A DNA stretch of 64,000 bases from UBA6770 sp965660875 (GCA_965660875.1 CBFIBQ010000011.1:30927-94926); one strand, 5' to 3'; positions 9,240 through 18,336 are shown, counted from the first letter of the stretch. A program made the numbers and translations. The notes: generated by a model from the letters alone, not told the origin.

Positions 9240-9851
9240 ATGTGGGATAGTAGATACGGTGAAAAGGCTTATGCCTATGGAAAAGAACCAAATCATTTTT
9301 TTAAAGAAGCCTTAGGTGGTTTAAATCTCACTGGAAAAATGTTGCTTCCTGCTGAAGGTGAAGGTCGAAACGCAGTTTATGCCGCTCAGCAAAACTGGGA
9401 TGTGTTTGCCTTTGATATGAGTATCGAAGGTAAAAAAAAGGCAATTTCATTAGCCGCTGAAAATGATGTCCATATTAACTATGAAGTAGGAGAGTTTTTG
9501 GAATTGGAGGTCGTTAAACAAACCTACGATGCGGCAGCTTTAATTTATGCGCATTTCCCGCCTCACTTACTATCGACTTATTACAAAAAAGTTGCCGAAC
9601 TGACAAAGCCGGGGGGCGTAATCATCTTGGAAGGGTTTAGTAAAGGACATTTGCCTTACCGATTGGAAAATCCAGCGGTTGGTGGCCCAGGAGATGAATC
9701 TATGCTATTATCAGTAGATCAGGTAAAAAAAGACTTCGTTGGTTTTGAACCGCTTTTACTCAACGAGGTTGAAATTGAATTGCACGAAGGCTTGTATCAC
9801 AATGGAATCGGAAAGGTGCTACGATTTATTGGCAGAAAACCAAGCTCATAA
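9240..9851 (+). CDS. Class I SAM-dependent methyltransferase
   Basis: A 203-residue protein with the class I methyltransferase fold. The opening WDSRYGEKAYAYGKEPN matches the TehB/thiopurine-methyltransferase-like group. Motif I is LLPAEGEGRNAVYAA, the acidic strand-2 end is VFAFDMS, and the post-motif strand reads GGVIILEGF. TehB-like enzymes methylate small toxic or metalloid substrates, but the substrate here is unknown. ATG start with a 115-base divergent region upstream. It converges on msrB (50 bases between stops). Confidence 0.85.
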   Translation: MWDSRYGEKAYAYGKEPNHFFKEALGGLNLTGKMLLPAEGEGRNAVYAAQQNWDVFAFDMSIEGKKKAISLAAENDVHINYEVGEFLELEVVKQTYDAAALIYAHFPPHLLSTYYKKVAELTKPGGVIILEGFSKGHLPYRLENPAVGGPGDESMLLSVDQVKKDFVGFEPLLLNEVEIELHEGLYHNGIGKVLRFIGRKPSS

Positions 9852-9901
9852 AGAGTTCTTTGTGTCCAATTGAACTAATGCTGCTAAATTTAACAACCCT
9901 T

Positions 9902-10342
9902 TTAATTTACCTTTTTTAGCGCCACTGCGTTCATGCAAAACCGCAGTCCGCTTGGTGGTGGGCCATCAGGAAATACATGTCCTAAATGCGCTTCACAAAC
10001 GTTGCATGTGGTTTCTATTCGAGTCATTCCAAGTGTATTGTCTCTATTGTGTGCAATTGCATTTTCTTTGATGGGTTCAGTAAAAGAAGGCCAACCGGTG
10101 CCACTGTCAAATTTTTGATTCGCATCAAATAACTCAGACCCACAACAAGTGCAAGCGTAAATTCCAGGCTCAAAAACACTACAACTGTCAGAACTAAAAG
10201 CGCGTTCAGTACCTTTCAATCGAGTCACCCGAAATTCTTCATCCGTAAGTTGCGCTTTCCATTCACTTTCGGTCTTCTCAACTTTTGTATCCGGCTTTAA
10301 GTTGCCATCGGTTGCGTAATGCATTACATCATTCCAGTTCAT
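9902..10342 (-). CDS. msrB: Peptide-methionine (R)-S-oxide reductase
   Basis: MsrB reduces the R epimer of methionine sulfoxide in proteins or free methionine. The 146 residues include both zinc-binding pairs, CTCC and CNVC, and the conserved segments SGTGWPSF and HLGHVFPDGP. The catalytic region reads LRFCMNAVAL, where the Cys corresponds to the nucleophile of the usual RFCINS motif. No signal peptide is seen, so it is cytoplasmic. It lies 30 bases downstream of the secreted endonuclease gene and may be the tail of the glmM operon. Confidence 0.96.
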   Translation of the reverse strand: MNWNDVMHYATDGNLKPDTKVEKTESEWKAQLTDEEFRVTRLKGTERAFSSDSCSVFEPGIYACTCCGSELFDANQKFDSGTGWPSFTEPIKENAIAHNRDNTLGMTRIETTCNVCEAHLGHVFPDGPPPSGLRFCMNAVALKKVN

Positions 10343-10372
10343 ATAAGTAGTTTTAATGGTTTTGTTACAGCA

Positions 10373-11989
10373 CTATTGCTTGGTAAATTTTCCCGTATAT
10401 ATTGGTTCACCTTCACTACGTATAACAATTGAGTAGACACTAGGTTTTAGTGAATGGACATCAATAAACTCATCTTCCAAAACATCAGTAATTAACTTTT
10501 CTCCTGTGAATGAGAAAATTTCAACTACACATTTCTCACGGTTTACAAGTTCAGTTGCAATTTGAATTGCATCGGTAGCTGGATTTGGATAAAGAAATAA
10601 TTGATTGGAGTTTACTTGGGCTACGCCACTACCAACTCCCAAACCTTTGTAATTAAATTTCAACTGCTCACTTCCTGGCGCATCGGTTTCAATAATTAAA
10701 TTATCATCAAATGCAGCTCTATCAGCTAACGCGCTGCCGAACCTGAAGGAAAGATACTTACCCGGTTCAATGGTCAGTGGAAACTGAATTTCTTTTCCTA
10801 CCAATTCCATCTCTGATTTCTCAAAACTTACAGACTTAATAGAAATATCCCGATTGCCTCCATTGTAAAGCACGGCTTGTAAAGTTGCGGTATCAATATC
10901 ACCAACCGTTAAATCTCGTAAGTTTCTACTCAATAAAAGCTTTTTAATTGCAGGTGCATTGGATGTTCCAGAAACTTTCGTAATGCGCTCCAACAGTTGC
11001 GGGTAATCTACAAATGGACTCCTGTTTTTCTGCAAAGTAAAAATCGCATCATTTCTATCTTGTTCTTTTTGCGACACAGGAAACTGACTGTGCCATGACC
11101 TAAGCACGGTTTCTTGTTTAGTCAAAAATGGAGTTCCACCGTCGTTAAAATCACCATGACGCAAAACAAAATACAACATGGATCTCGCCACAGCCCCCTT
11201 ATGGGCGTCTCGGGGTTCAAACTTGCCGCCTCCAGACTTTGATCCACCGTCTTGCCAACTGGCATTCGATACAATACCAAACGGGTCATTACCTCTTCTG
11301 CTATTTGAGGTAGTTGTGGTAGGAAATAAATGATGAATATCGGATTTTTCCGGGTCTGTTCTACTAAAAAAACCTTGAGGATAGGTGTGTTCACAATTAA
11401 AATTCGCATTATTCGCACCGGACCTCGTGTTAAATCGAGCCTTCTTTCCAGTGTAAACACATTCTACTTCTCCGTTAACATTGTCTATGGTAGCGTACAT
11501 ATTATCTCTAGCTCTATTATAGCCCAAACTTGTAGTTCCGTTGTTTAAAAGCGTAGTTAAGGCCGTTTTAAGCGCTTCCTCAGACTTATTGCGGGTAGAG
11601 GAGTAATAGGTATTAGAAAAGGTTCCTTGTCCCTCAAGGGATACGATGGCTTCAACAGAATATTCACTCTCCACAAGCAATATCCCCTTATGTATGATGT
11701 TTTGCTTCGGCTCAAAATTTACTTGAACTTGTCCAGTAAGCCCCGAAGGTGCTCCAATTTTTGATACAGAAGATACGGCTTCATTGAACCACTGCCCTCC
11801 CATTAAGGTAAAATAAGCGTAAACAGAGTCTCCAGAACCTTTGTAGAAAGTAGATGAGTTGTAAGTCACATTTTCGAACGTTGACGATTTTTCGTTTACC
11901 GATCCAAAATCAACATCAGTTTGGCCAAAGCTCAGGCCAGGTATAACCAGTAAGGCTAGTATGCTAAATCTCAATTTGTAGTCCATCAT
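10373..11989 (-). CDS. Secreted endonuclease I family nuclease with T9SS type A sorting domain
   Basis: The start is taken at the ATGATG at 11989/11986, which gives the signal peptide DYKLRFSILALLVIPGLSFG; the frame extends upstream to 12073 but only over the neighbouring hydrolase gene. After a short beta-sandwich region (about 20-130) comes an EndA-like nuclease domain with NCEHTYPQGFF, DIHHLFPT and NSRRGNDPFG. The C-terminal ~75 residues (LFLYPNPATDAI to GKFTKQ) form a type A T9SS sorting domain. It should be exported to degrade extracellular DNA or RNA for nutrients. It overlaps the upstream hydrolase gene by 23-26 bases. Confidence 0.9.
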   Translation of the reverse strand: MMDYKLRFSILALLVIPGLSFGQTDVDFGSVNEKSSTFENVTYNSSTFYKGSGDSVYAYFTLMGGQWFNEAVSSVSKIGAPSGLTGQVQVNFEPKQNIIHKGILLVESEYSVEAIVSLEGQGTFSNTYYSSTRNKSEEALKTALTTLLNNGTTSLGYNRARDNMYATIDNVNGEVECVYTGKKARFNTRSGANNANFNCEHTYPQGFFSRTDPEKSDIHHLFPTTTTSNSRRGNDPFGIVSNASWQDGGSKSGGGKFEPRDAHKGAVARSMLYFVLRHGDFNDGGTPFLTKQETVLRSWHSQFPVSQKEQDRNDAIFTLQKNRSPFVDYPQLLERITKVSGTSNAPAIKKLLLSRNLRDLTVGDIDTATLQAVLYNGGNRDISIKSVSFEKSEMELVGKEIQFPLTIEPGKYLSFRFGSALADRAAFDDNLIIETDAPGSEQLKFNYKGLGVGSGVAQVNSNQLFLYPNPATDAIQIATELVNREKCVVEIFSFTGEKLITDVLEDEFIDVHSLKPSVYSIVIRSEGEPIYTGKFTKQ

Positions 11990-12725
11990 AAGCAAGGTGT
12001 ACATTATTGGGCAAAAGTTTTGTAACCTCATCATGAAAACCCAACAGATGAGATATGTGTGTAAAATAAGCACGCTCTGGTTTCAATTCTTCTACCAGTG
12101 CCAATGCCTCTTCTAAATTAAAATGGGAGTAATGCTCTTCAATTCTTAAACAGTTTAAAACTAAGACTTTAGCATTTTTAGCTTTATTTTTTTCTTTAAC
12201 TGAAATGGTTTTCGCATCAGTGATGTAAACAAGGTCTTTTACCCTGAAACCAAATACCGACAATTTCATATGCATAACCTCTATGGGTAATACTTGTACA
12301 CCGTTAACATCAAACGATTGATTCTCTATCTCATGAATAACTGCTCCGGGAGCACCGGGGTATTTATTCGCTTCGAACACATACGCATAATCCCTTTTCA
12401 AGGCTTCCGCTACTCTATCGGAGCAATATACCGGCATATCGCGCTTTTGCATAAAATTAAACGGCCTTATATCGTCAAATCCAGCTGTATGATCCCGATG
12501 TTCGTGAGTAAATAACACTGCATCAAGTTTTGATATGTTGTTGGTCAACATTTGCTGCCTAAAATCAGGACCAGTATCAAACACCAACGCACGGCCATCT
12601 ACTTCTAGGTAGGCTGAAGTGCGCAACCTTTTGTCTTTTGGGTTATCTGAAAGGCACACGGGGTGTTTACTTCCAATTACTGGCACTCCTTGTGATGTTC
12701 CTGTTCCGAGAAAAGTCAATTTCAT
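11964..12725 (-). CDS. MBL-fold metallohydrolase, PhnP-like phosphodiesterase family
   Basis: This 253-residue metallo-beta-lactamase-fold enzyme has the metal motif THEHRDHTAG (HxHxDH) near residue 76, an N-terminal LGTGTSQGVPV and the later DTGPDFR. These place it in the PhnP group (cyclic phosphate phosphodiesterases). PhnP itself has a Cys-rich structural zinc site after GVPVIG; here that segment reads GSKHPVC, with one Cys and one His left, so the structural metal site is altered. The ATG overlaps the upstream glycosyltransferase stop (ATGA), and the 3' end overlaps the endonuclease start, so translation is probably coupled on both sides. Confidence 0.85.
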   Translation of the reverse strand: MKLTFLGTGTSQGVPVIGSKHPVCLSDNPKDKRLRTSAYLEVDGRALVFDTGPDFRQQMLTNNISKLDAVLFTHEHRDHTAGFDDIRPFNFMQKRDMPVYCSDRVAEALKRDYAYVFEANKYPGAPGAVIHEIENQSFDVNGVQVLPIEVMHMKLSVFGFRVKDLVYITDAKTISVKEKNKAKNAKVLVLNCLRIEEHYSHFNLEEALALVEELKPERAYFTHISHLLGFHDEVTKLLPNNVHLAYDGLQIEI

Positions 12726-14236
12726 TTGTCTAGGTATTTGATTTCATATACAAATGCTTTCTCATTATCGTTTACAGGATTTAACCAATGCACAAATTTA
12801 TCTACGTAGCTCGGCTCAATTTCAACCAATTTTTTCAGCTCACAATTGCAATTATCACGGAACAATTGAATTCTTTCATCCAGTTTATCTGGCTCAAAAA
12901 ACACAATGTGATGAGGAACAATATCCGGACCTAAACTGGTCCACAATTGTATCCTTTCATCTAATTTATCCATCTTTTTCAAATCGTATTGCTTTGACCA
13001 ATCCTGTGCATAGTATCGCGGTAAAAGCGGCACACCGTGTTCGGTAGATTGCTCTACAAAAACGCTATGGTAATTCTTTTGTGTACCAAGATACTCCATT
13101 AATTCTACTCTGCTCTTTTTGGTAAATGCAGGAGTTACTGCGAGCAGCAATATTGCATTAAGACCCCAAAAAAATGTCATGCCGTAGTGGTTTATCTTCT
13201 TGATTCGTTCCGTTGCCCCTTGCAAGATTTTATTCCATCCAATTAGACCCAGAATAATAAAGAAAGGCACAAAGGGTAAAATAAATCGCTCTTGTTTGTT
13301 TGGGAAGTAACTATGGAAAATAAAAAACACTAAAGAAGGAAGCAACAGTAATAGGTATTTCTTTCGAAATACTTTACTCCAGCCTATCCATAGAAATATA
13401 CTAAGCGGTGGCAACACCAATCCACTTATCGTTCCAAAATACATGTACCAAGGCCTAGAAAAGTAAGAAGTTTTATTGGCAAAGTTGTACGCGATATACT
13501 CACCAAACTCAGCGAATGGTTTACCCCACAAAAACAAATCACCTATTTGAGTAATAAATAACGAAGCGGTAAACACAATGCCTAGCAGTGCCGCTTTCAC
13601 AATATTTTTTGATAACAAAACGATACCCATACCACCTAAAAAGAGCACAGTTTGAAAACGCACGGCTACGGATAAACCCATTAATATTCCAGCAAAAATT
13701 ACATGTTTATAGCTTAACTTTTGACTTTTTACTAGAAAGTAAGTGGCACCGAGTACAAAAGGTATACACACCACCTCTACCAAGTTTCGAACACTTAGTA
13801 TAGGCATAAACCATAGAAAAGAAACAAGAAGCGCAGCTGATTTTGCTGTGCTGGTCCTATCTAAACGTTCCGTTATTTTAAAGGTAAAATAAACACCCAC
13901 TAAATACCATAAAGCATGGATGAACCGAACAAAGTACATTTTGGTTTGCGCACCATATATACCTATCCACTCCAGAAATTTCAGGAAATAGTAGTGCAAA
14001 CCCACGTAAAACCACGAATGGCCGGTAGGTGTTTTGTTTGTCCTATTTTCGGGCAACCAGCGGTTGTAATCGTTTCCATCAACCCAACTTTGGGCAGCCT
14101 CGATAACCAAGAAATGATCATCGTGCATACCGTAACCTTTACTAAATAAAACAGCTATTAAGCGCACTGCAAAAGCTCCAACTAGAATTACAGCCAAAGG
14201 CTTATGTTCCCAGAGGTCTTTTACTTTTTCTAACAC
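12722..14236 (-). CDS. GT-C type membrane glycosyltransferase (ArnT/PMT/Alg9-like)
   Basis: A polytopic inner-membrane protein with roughly ten helices. An acidic YGMHDDHF motif sits in the first periplasmic loop, where GT-C enzymes keep the catalytic Asp for polyprenyl-phosphate-sugar donors. The preferred start is the GTG at 14236, whose first base is the last base of the upstream TAG stop (TAGTG); a TTG at 14263 would add nine residues and overlap more. Near the C-terminus the peptide DKLDERIQL occurs twice, about 43 residues apart. Family and donor are uncertain (GT39, GT22 or GT83-like). Co-transcription with glmM suggests envelope glycan work. Confidence 0.75.
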   Translation of the reverse strand: MLEKVKDLWEHKPLAVILVGAFAVRLIAVLFSKGYGMHDDHFLVIEAAQSWVDGNDYNRWLPENRTNKTPTGHSWFYVGLHYYFLKFLEWIGIYGAQTKMYFVRFIHALWYLVGVYFTFKITERLDRTSTAKSAALLVSFLWFMPILSVRNLVEVVCIPFVLGATYFLVKSQKLSYKHVIFAGILMGLSVAVRFQTVLFLGGMGIVLLSKNIVKAALLGIVFTASLFITQIGDLFLWGKPFAEFGEYIAYNFANKTSYFSRPWYMYFGTISGLVLPPLSIFLWIGWSKVFRKKYLLLLLPSLVFFIFHSYFPNKQERFILPFVPFFIILGLIGWNKILQGATERIKKINHYGMTFFWGLNAILLLAVTPAFTKKSRVELMEYLGTQKNYHSVFVEQSTEHGVPLLPRYYAQDWSKQYDLKKMDKLDERIQLWTSLGPDIVPHHIVFFEPDKLDERIQLFRDNCNCELKKLVEIEPSYVDKFVHWLNPVNDNEKAFVYEIKYLDK

Positions 14237-15372
14237 TAAGCGTTGTAAAATTCTAGCACACAATCAACAGCATAATCCACTTCCTCCTGTGTAGTATATC
14301 TACTAAATGAAAACCTCACTGCAGGGCAATTCGGGTCAGCCTTAATCCCTGTTAACACGTGAGAAGCTAATGCCGCTCCGCTACTACATGCACTTCCGCC
14401 TGACGCAGCTACGCCATTGATATCTAAGTTAAAAAGCAGCATCCCCGCTTTTTCTGTTGGAGGCATACCTACGTTTAACACCGTGTATAGGGAATCTCCT
14501 TTAGGGTCTCCATTAAAACATACGCCGGGTAACTCTTTTTCCAAACGTTCAATCATGTGGAATTTTAGCGCCTTCACATGAGACTCATGTCCCTTAATAT
14601 CGTCGTAGGCCAATTCCAAAGCTTTTGCTAACCCCACAATACCGTATACATTTTCTGTTCCAGCCCTCAGTCCCCTTTCTTGGCCACCACCAGTAATGAA
14701 GGACGGAATTTTTAAGGCCTTATTGATGTATAAAAAGCCAACCCCTTTTGGGCCATGAAATTTGTGTGCTGCGCAAGTAGCAAAATGCACCTGTACCTTT
14801 GAAAAATCAAAGGTATAATGACCCATTGTTTGAACCGTATCCGTATGAAATACTGCATTGTACTTCTCGCACAATGCGCTTACTGCTTCTAAATCAAGTA
14901 AATTACCTATTTCATTATTCGCATGCATTAGCGAAACAAATGAGCGCTCGTTTTTTTCCAGTAACGTTTCTAAATGATTGAGATCCACATAACCTTTTGA
15001 GGTAAGGCTCACTTTACTCAACTTAACGTCCAAATCTTTACAAACCTCTTCTAGCGTGTCCAATACCGCATGATGTTCAATATCAGTTGTAATGGCATGC
15101 TTCAGTCCCATGTGCTTAAGAGAGCATCGAACCGCCATATTATCGGCTTCAGTACCACCAGAGGTAAATACGATTTCGTTTGGAGAAACGTTCAAAAAAC
15201 TTGCAATTGAGCGTCTTGAATATTCGATTTTAGCTCTAACTGAGCGACCAAATGCATGACTCGAGGAAGGGTTTCCGTAAAAATCCTTCATGATTGGCAC
15301 CATTGCTTCCACTACTTCAGGAGCTATTGGACTGGTGGCGGCGTTGTCTAGGTATACTTGCCTTCTTTCCAT
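14236..15372 (-). CDS. Cysteine desulfurase (NifS/IscS-like)
   Basis: A PLP enzyme of 378 residues that removes sulfur from cysteine for Fe-S clusters or thiolated cofactors and tRNA. Landmarks are YLDNAATSPI at the N-terminus, FTSGGTEADN, the H/D PLP contacts in DIEHHAV and HTDTVQTMG, the PLP lysine in CAAHKFHGPKG, and the active-site loop SGGSACSSGA with the nucleophilic Cys. The loop is the longer class I (IscS/NifS) type rather than SufS. It is fused by one-base overlaps to glmM upstream (TAATG) and the glycosyltransferase downstream (TAGTG). No Fe-S scaffold gene is nearby. Confidence 0.93.
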   Translation of the reverse strand: MERRQVYLDNAATSPIAPEVVEAMVPIMKDFYGNPSSSHAFGRSVRAKIEYSRRSIASFLNVSPNEIVFTSGGTEADNMAVRCSLKHMGLKHAITTDIEHHAVLDTLEEVCKDLDVKLSKVSLTSKGYVDLNHLETLLEKNERSFVSLMHANNEIGNLLDLEAVSALCEKYNAVFHTDTVQTMGHYTFDFSKVQVHFATCAAHKFHGPKGVGFLYINKALKIPSFITGGGQERGLRAGTENVYGIVGLAKALELAYDDIKGHESHVKALKFHMIERLEKELPGVCFNGDPKGDSLYTVLNVGMPPTEKAGMLLFNLDINGVAASGGSACSSGAALASHVLTGIKADPNCPAVRFSFSRYTTQEEVDYAVDCVLEFYNA

Positions 15373-16760
15373 TAACCTTTAATTATCTCTTTAATATCCG
15401 TAATGATTTTATTTGCCAAATTGTTTGCTGTATTTGAACTTGCACTTTCTGTGTAAATCCTTATAATGGGCTCCGTATTGGATTTTCGTAAATGCACCCA
15501 TTCCTCATCAAAATCAATTTTGACACCATCAACCGTGCTTACCGGGTAATTGGCATATTTCTTATGTATGGAACTCAACACCTGATCCACATCAATTTCG
15601 GGTGTAAGTTCAATTTTATTCTTAGAAATGTAATAGTTTGGATAAGTGGCCTTTAGAATAGAAAGTGTTTTGTTTTCTTTTGCAAGGTGCGATAAAAACA
15701 GCGCAATACCAACTAAAGCATCTCTTCCATAATGTAGCTCTGGATAAATAATTCCACCATTTCCTTCACCACCAATGACAGCAGATGTTTCTTTCATAAG
15801 CGTCACTACATTTACTTCCCCTACGGCTGATGCAGCGTACGATTGTCCGTGCTTCTCTGTAATATCTTTGAGAGCCCTTGTAGAACTCATATTCGAAACC
15901 GTATTTCCAGGCGTGTGTTGCAGGACATAATCGGCTATTGCAACTAACGTATATTCCTCTCCGAACATTTCACCATCTTCACAAACAAAGGCCAGTCGGT
16001 CAACATCTGGATCCACTACAATACCCATGTTTGCATTGTGTTTCTTGACCATCCCAGAGATTTCTGTCAAATGCTCAGGCAACGGTTCTGGGTTGTGCGC
16101 AAAATGTCCTGTTGGCAAGCAATTGAGCTCTATGACTTCTACTCCCAACGCTTTCAGCAATGCAGGTACATAAATACCCCCAGTAGAATTTACACCATCT
16201 ACAACTACTTTAAATTGTTTTTGTTGTATCGCTTTAACGTTCACCAAATCCAACGCTAAAATCATATCAATATGGCGGTGCAAGTACGTTTCATTTTGTA
16301 AATACTTACCGAGTTTTTTAACCTCGGCAAATTCAAAATCTCCACGCTCTGCAATTTCCAACACTTCTGCCCCTTCACTGCCAGAGATAAACTCTCCACG
16401 CTCGTTCAACAACTTTAAAGCGTTCCATTGAATGGGATTATGACTAGCTGTTAAAATGATTCCAGCTTGAGCATTTTCATGGGTTACAGCTACTTCAACA
16501 GTTGGAGTTGTCGTTAATCCGAGGTCAACGACATCAATACCCAATGATTGTAAAGAAGAAGATACAAGGTTAGACACAACCGGTCCAGAAATTCGCGCAT
16601 CTCTACCGATAACAATTTTGGACTTTGCGTTATCATTTCTTTTGAGTACCCAAGCCCCAAAAGCCGATGAAAACTTCACCACATCTAGCGGTGTTAATCC
16701 ATTACCTGGTTTACCACCAATTGTTCCTCTGATGCCGGATATTGATTTGATTAATGTCAT
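15372..16760 (-). CDS. glmM: Phosphoglucosamine mutase
   Basis: GlmM interconverts glucosamine-6-phosphate and glucosamine-1-phosphate on the way to UDP-GlcNAc. The start is taken at the ATG at 16760 (MTLIKSISGIRG), the usual family N-terminus; an upstream in-frame ATG at 16835 adds 25 unrelated residues. Visible motifs are SISGIRGTIGG, the phosphoserine loop TASHNPIQWN, the metal loop DPDVDR, the sugar-binding GEGNGG, and the phosphate-binding RKSNTEPIIRIY. It is the first gene of the minus-strand run. A GlmU-like protein is encoded 45 kb away at 61-62 kb. Other hexosephosphate mutase activities are possible. Confidence 0.9.
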   Translation of the reverse strand: MTLIKSISGIRGTIGGKPGNGLTPLDVVKFSSAFGAWVLKRNDNAKSKIVIGRDARISGPVVSNLVSSSLQSLGIDVVDLGLTTTPTVEVAVTHENAQAGIILTASHNPIQWNALKLLNERGEFISGSEGAEVLEIAERGDFEFAEVKKLGKYLQNETYLHRHIDMILALDLVNVKAIQQKQFKVVVDGVNSTGGIYVPALLKALGVEVIELNCLPTGHFAHNPEPLPEHLTEISGMVKKHNANMGIVVDPDVDRLAFVCEDGEMFGEEYTLVAIADYVLQHTPGNTVSNMSSTRALKDITEKHGQSYAASAVGEVNVVTLMKETSAVIGGEGNGGIIYPELHYGRDALVGIALFLSHLAKENKTLSILKATYPNYYISKNKIELTPEIDVDQVLSSIHKKYANYPVSTVDGVKIDFDEEWVHLRKSNTEPIIRIYTESASSNTANNLANKIITDIKEIIKG

Positions 16761-16843
16761 TTGATCTGTTATTTTTCTTGTTTTGTAGAGCGGCAAATAT
16801 AAATTTTTAGTCAAGGTTAAATCTGAAGTTTCCAAACAAGTTC

Positions 16844-16873
16844 TTTGCTGTTAATTTCTTTTTGACAACTTTG
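16844..16873 (+). promoter_or_regulatory. Bacteroidota-type promoter upstream of the TPR/comA operon
   Basis: TTTG at 16844-16847 is followed after 18 bases by CAACTTTG (16866-16873), close to the phylum's -33 TTTG / -7 TAnnTTTG arrangement. A second -7-like box, TACATTTG, lies at 16907-16914, 25 bases before the ATG at 16939. The first promoter would start transcription just at the hairpin at 16877-16892. Assignments are by pattern only. Confidence 0.5.
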
Positions 16874-16876
16874 CAG

Positions 16877-16900
16877 CCCCGAAAAAACGGGGTGTTTTTT
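16877..16900 (+). terminator. Hairpin plus U-tract, leader or bidirectional terminator-like
   Basis: CCCCG (16877-16881) pairs with CGGGG (16888-16892) across an AAAAAA loop, and TGTTTTTT follows immediately. This has the form of a Rho-independent terminator on the plus strand. It lies between divergent genes (glmM minus, TPR operon plus), so it cannot end a normal upstream plus-strand gene. It sits directly after a promoter-like element, so it may be a leader attenuator or a 5' stabilising stem. Confidence 0.55.
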
Positions 16901-16938
16901 AATGGCTACATTTGTTTACATAGTCGGTTTTACAACCT

Positions 16939-18336
16939 ATGAAAGAAGACTTCGACCCTTCGTTTAGCAACAACAAAAACCAAGATAGATTGGTGAAGTT
17001 GGAAGACATGTTCTCCGATACAGCATACTACTATTTTGATGTAAATGAATGGGAAGGCATTATTGACCACTACCTCAATACGTTGCGTTTAGAAAAAGCT
17101 GTAAAAGCTTTGGATTTTGCACAATACCAACACCCCCACTCAGCTGAATTAAACCTAAAAAAAGCCGAACTTCTTTTGGAGCAAAACGATTTTGATGGTT
17201 CGATAGCTTTATTAAAGAAACTTGAATCAACATTTCCTTTCAACCCAGATATTTACATATCGTTAGGTGAGGCATACAGCAGAAAATCTGAGCATTACTT
17301 GGCGACACTGCAGTATAAGTCGGCACTAGATTTGGTGGAAGATAACAAAGACGAAATCTATATTCAACTGGCAGCCGAGTTCCAGTCGCTAGACAAACCT
17401 GCCCAATCCATATATTGGCTAAAAGTCATGATGTCTGAGTTTCCCGAAAGTGTGGAAGGCTTGTATGAGTTGGCTTTTTGCTACGAAATTAATGGCGACC
17501 AAGAAAAAGGAACTAAATTTTATATAGAATTCCTTCAAACGCACCCATACAACCACCATGCTTGGTTCAATCTGGGTAATTTATATACCAGTTTGGAAAA
17601 ATATACGGAAGCATTAAACGCTTTCGACTACTCCGTAATTTCCTTCGATGAGTTTTCCTCGGGTTGGTACAACAAAGGAAATATTCTGGGCAGGATGCAA
17701 CGCTACGAAGAAGCTATCGAAGCTTTTGAAAAAACACTGGACCTTGAGGGGCCTGCTGCTCAAACTTACTTCTACATTGGCGATTGTTATGAAAATATCG
17801 GAAAGTACGACAAAGCAAAAAAATCCTTTCAAGAAGCCATTAAACTGGATGAAAATCACATAGATGCTTGGGTAGGTGCTGCGAATTGCTACTTGGAATT
17901 GGGTGATGCCGAGGAGGCATTAAATTATTGTGAAAAAACAATTAAACTCGACGCTGAAAACAGCTTGGTTCAATACCTATACGCCGATGTATGCAAAGCA
18001 CTAGGCTTTACAGCAGCAGCACAAAGAGGTTACGAAAAAGTAATTGAATTGGATGCTTCAAATCAAGAAGTCTATCTTGATTTTTCAGACCTACTGTTTT
18101 GCACTGAAGAAAAAGAAGCAGCAGTGGAACTAATAGTAGCAGGGGTTGAATTGTTTCAAGATAATAGCGACTTACTATACCGTCTCGGAACCTACTATTT
18201 TCTTTTGGGTCAAAAGCAAAACGCTTTTGAACAATGGTCTAATGCCACAATAATTAACGATAATAAAAAACAAACTATCTTCGAATACTGCCCTCAATTA
18301 GCAGCAGACCTAGATATAAAGGATTTCTTTTCATAG
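16939..18336 (+). CDS. Tetratricopeptide repeat protein
   Basis: This 465-residue soluble protein is built almost wholly of TPR units from about residue 60 onward. Clear examples are NHHAWFNLGNLYTSLEKYTE, AQTYFYIGDCYENIGKYDKA and IDAWVGAANCYLELGDAEEA. There is no signal peptide or membrane helix. It is probably a cytoplasmic protein-binding scaffold. Its stop codon is immediately followed by the ATG of the phosphosulfolactate synthase gene, and it heads a six-gene operon. A precise partner cannot be inferred. Confidence 0.9.
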   Translation: MKEDFDPSFSNNKNQDRLVKLEDMFSDTAYYYFDVNEWEGIIDHYLNTLRLEKAVKALDFAQYQHPHSAELNLKKAELLLEQNDFDGSIALLKKLESTFPFNPDIYISLGEAYSRKSEHYLATLQYKSALDLVEDNKDEIYIQLAAEFQSLDKPAQSIYWLKVMMSEFPESVEGLYELAFCYEINGDQEKGTKFYIEFLQTHPYNHHAWFNLGNLYTSLEKYTEALNAFDYSVISFDEFSSGWYNKGNILGRMQRYEEAIEAFEKTLDLEGPAAQTYFYIGDCYENIGKYDKAKKSFQEAIKLDENHIDAWVGAANCYLELGDAEEALNYCEKTIKLDAENSLVQYLYADVCKALGFTAAAQRGYEKVIELDASNQEVYLDFSDLLFCTEEKEAAVELIVAGVELFQDNSDLLYRLGTYYFLLGQKQNAFEQWSNATIINDNKKQTIFEYCPQLAADLDIKDFFS

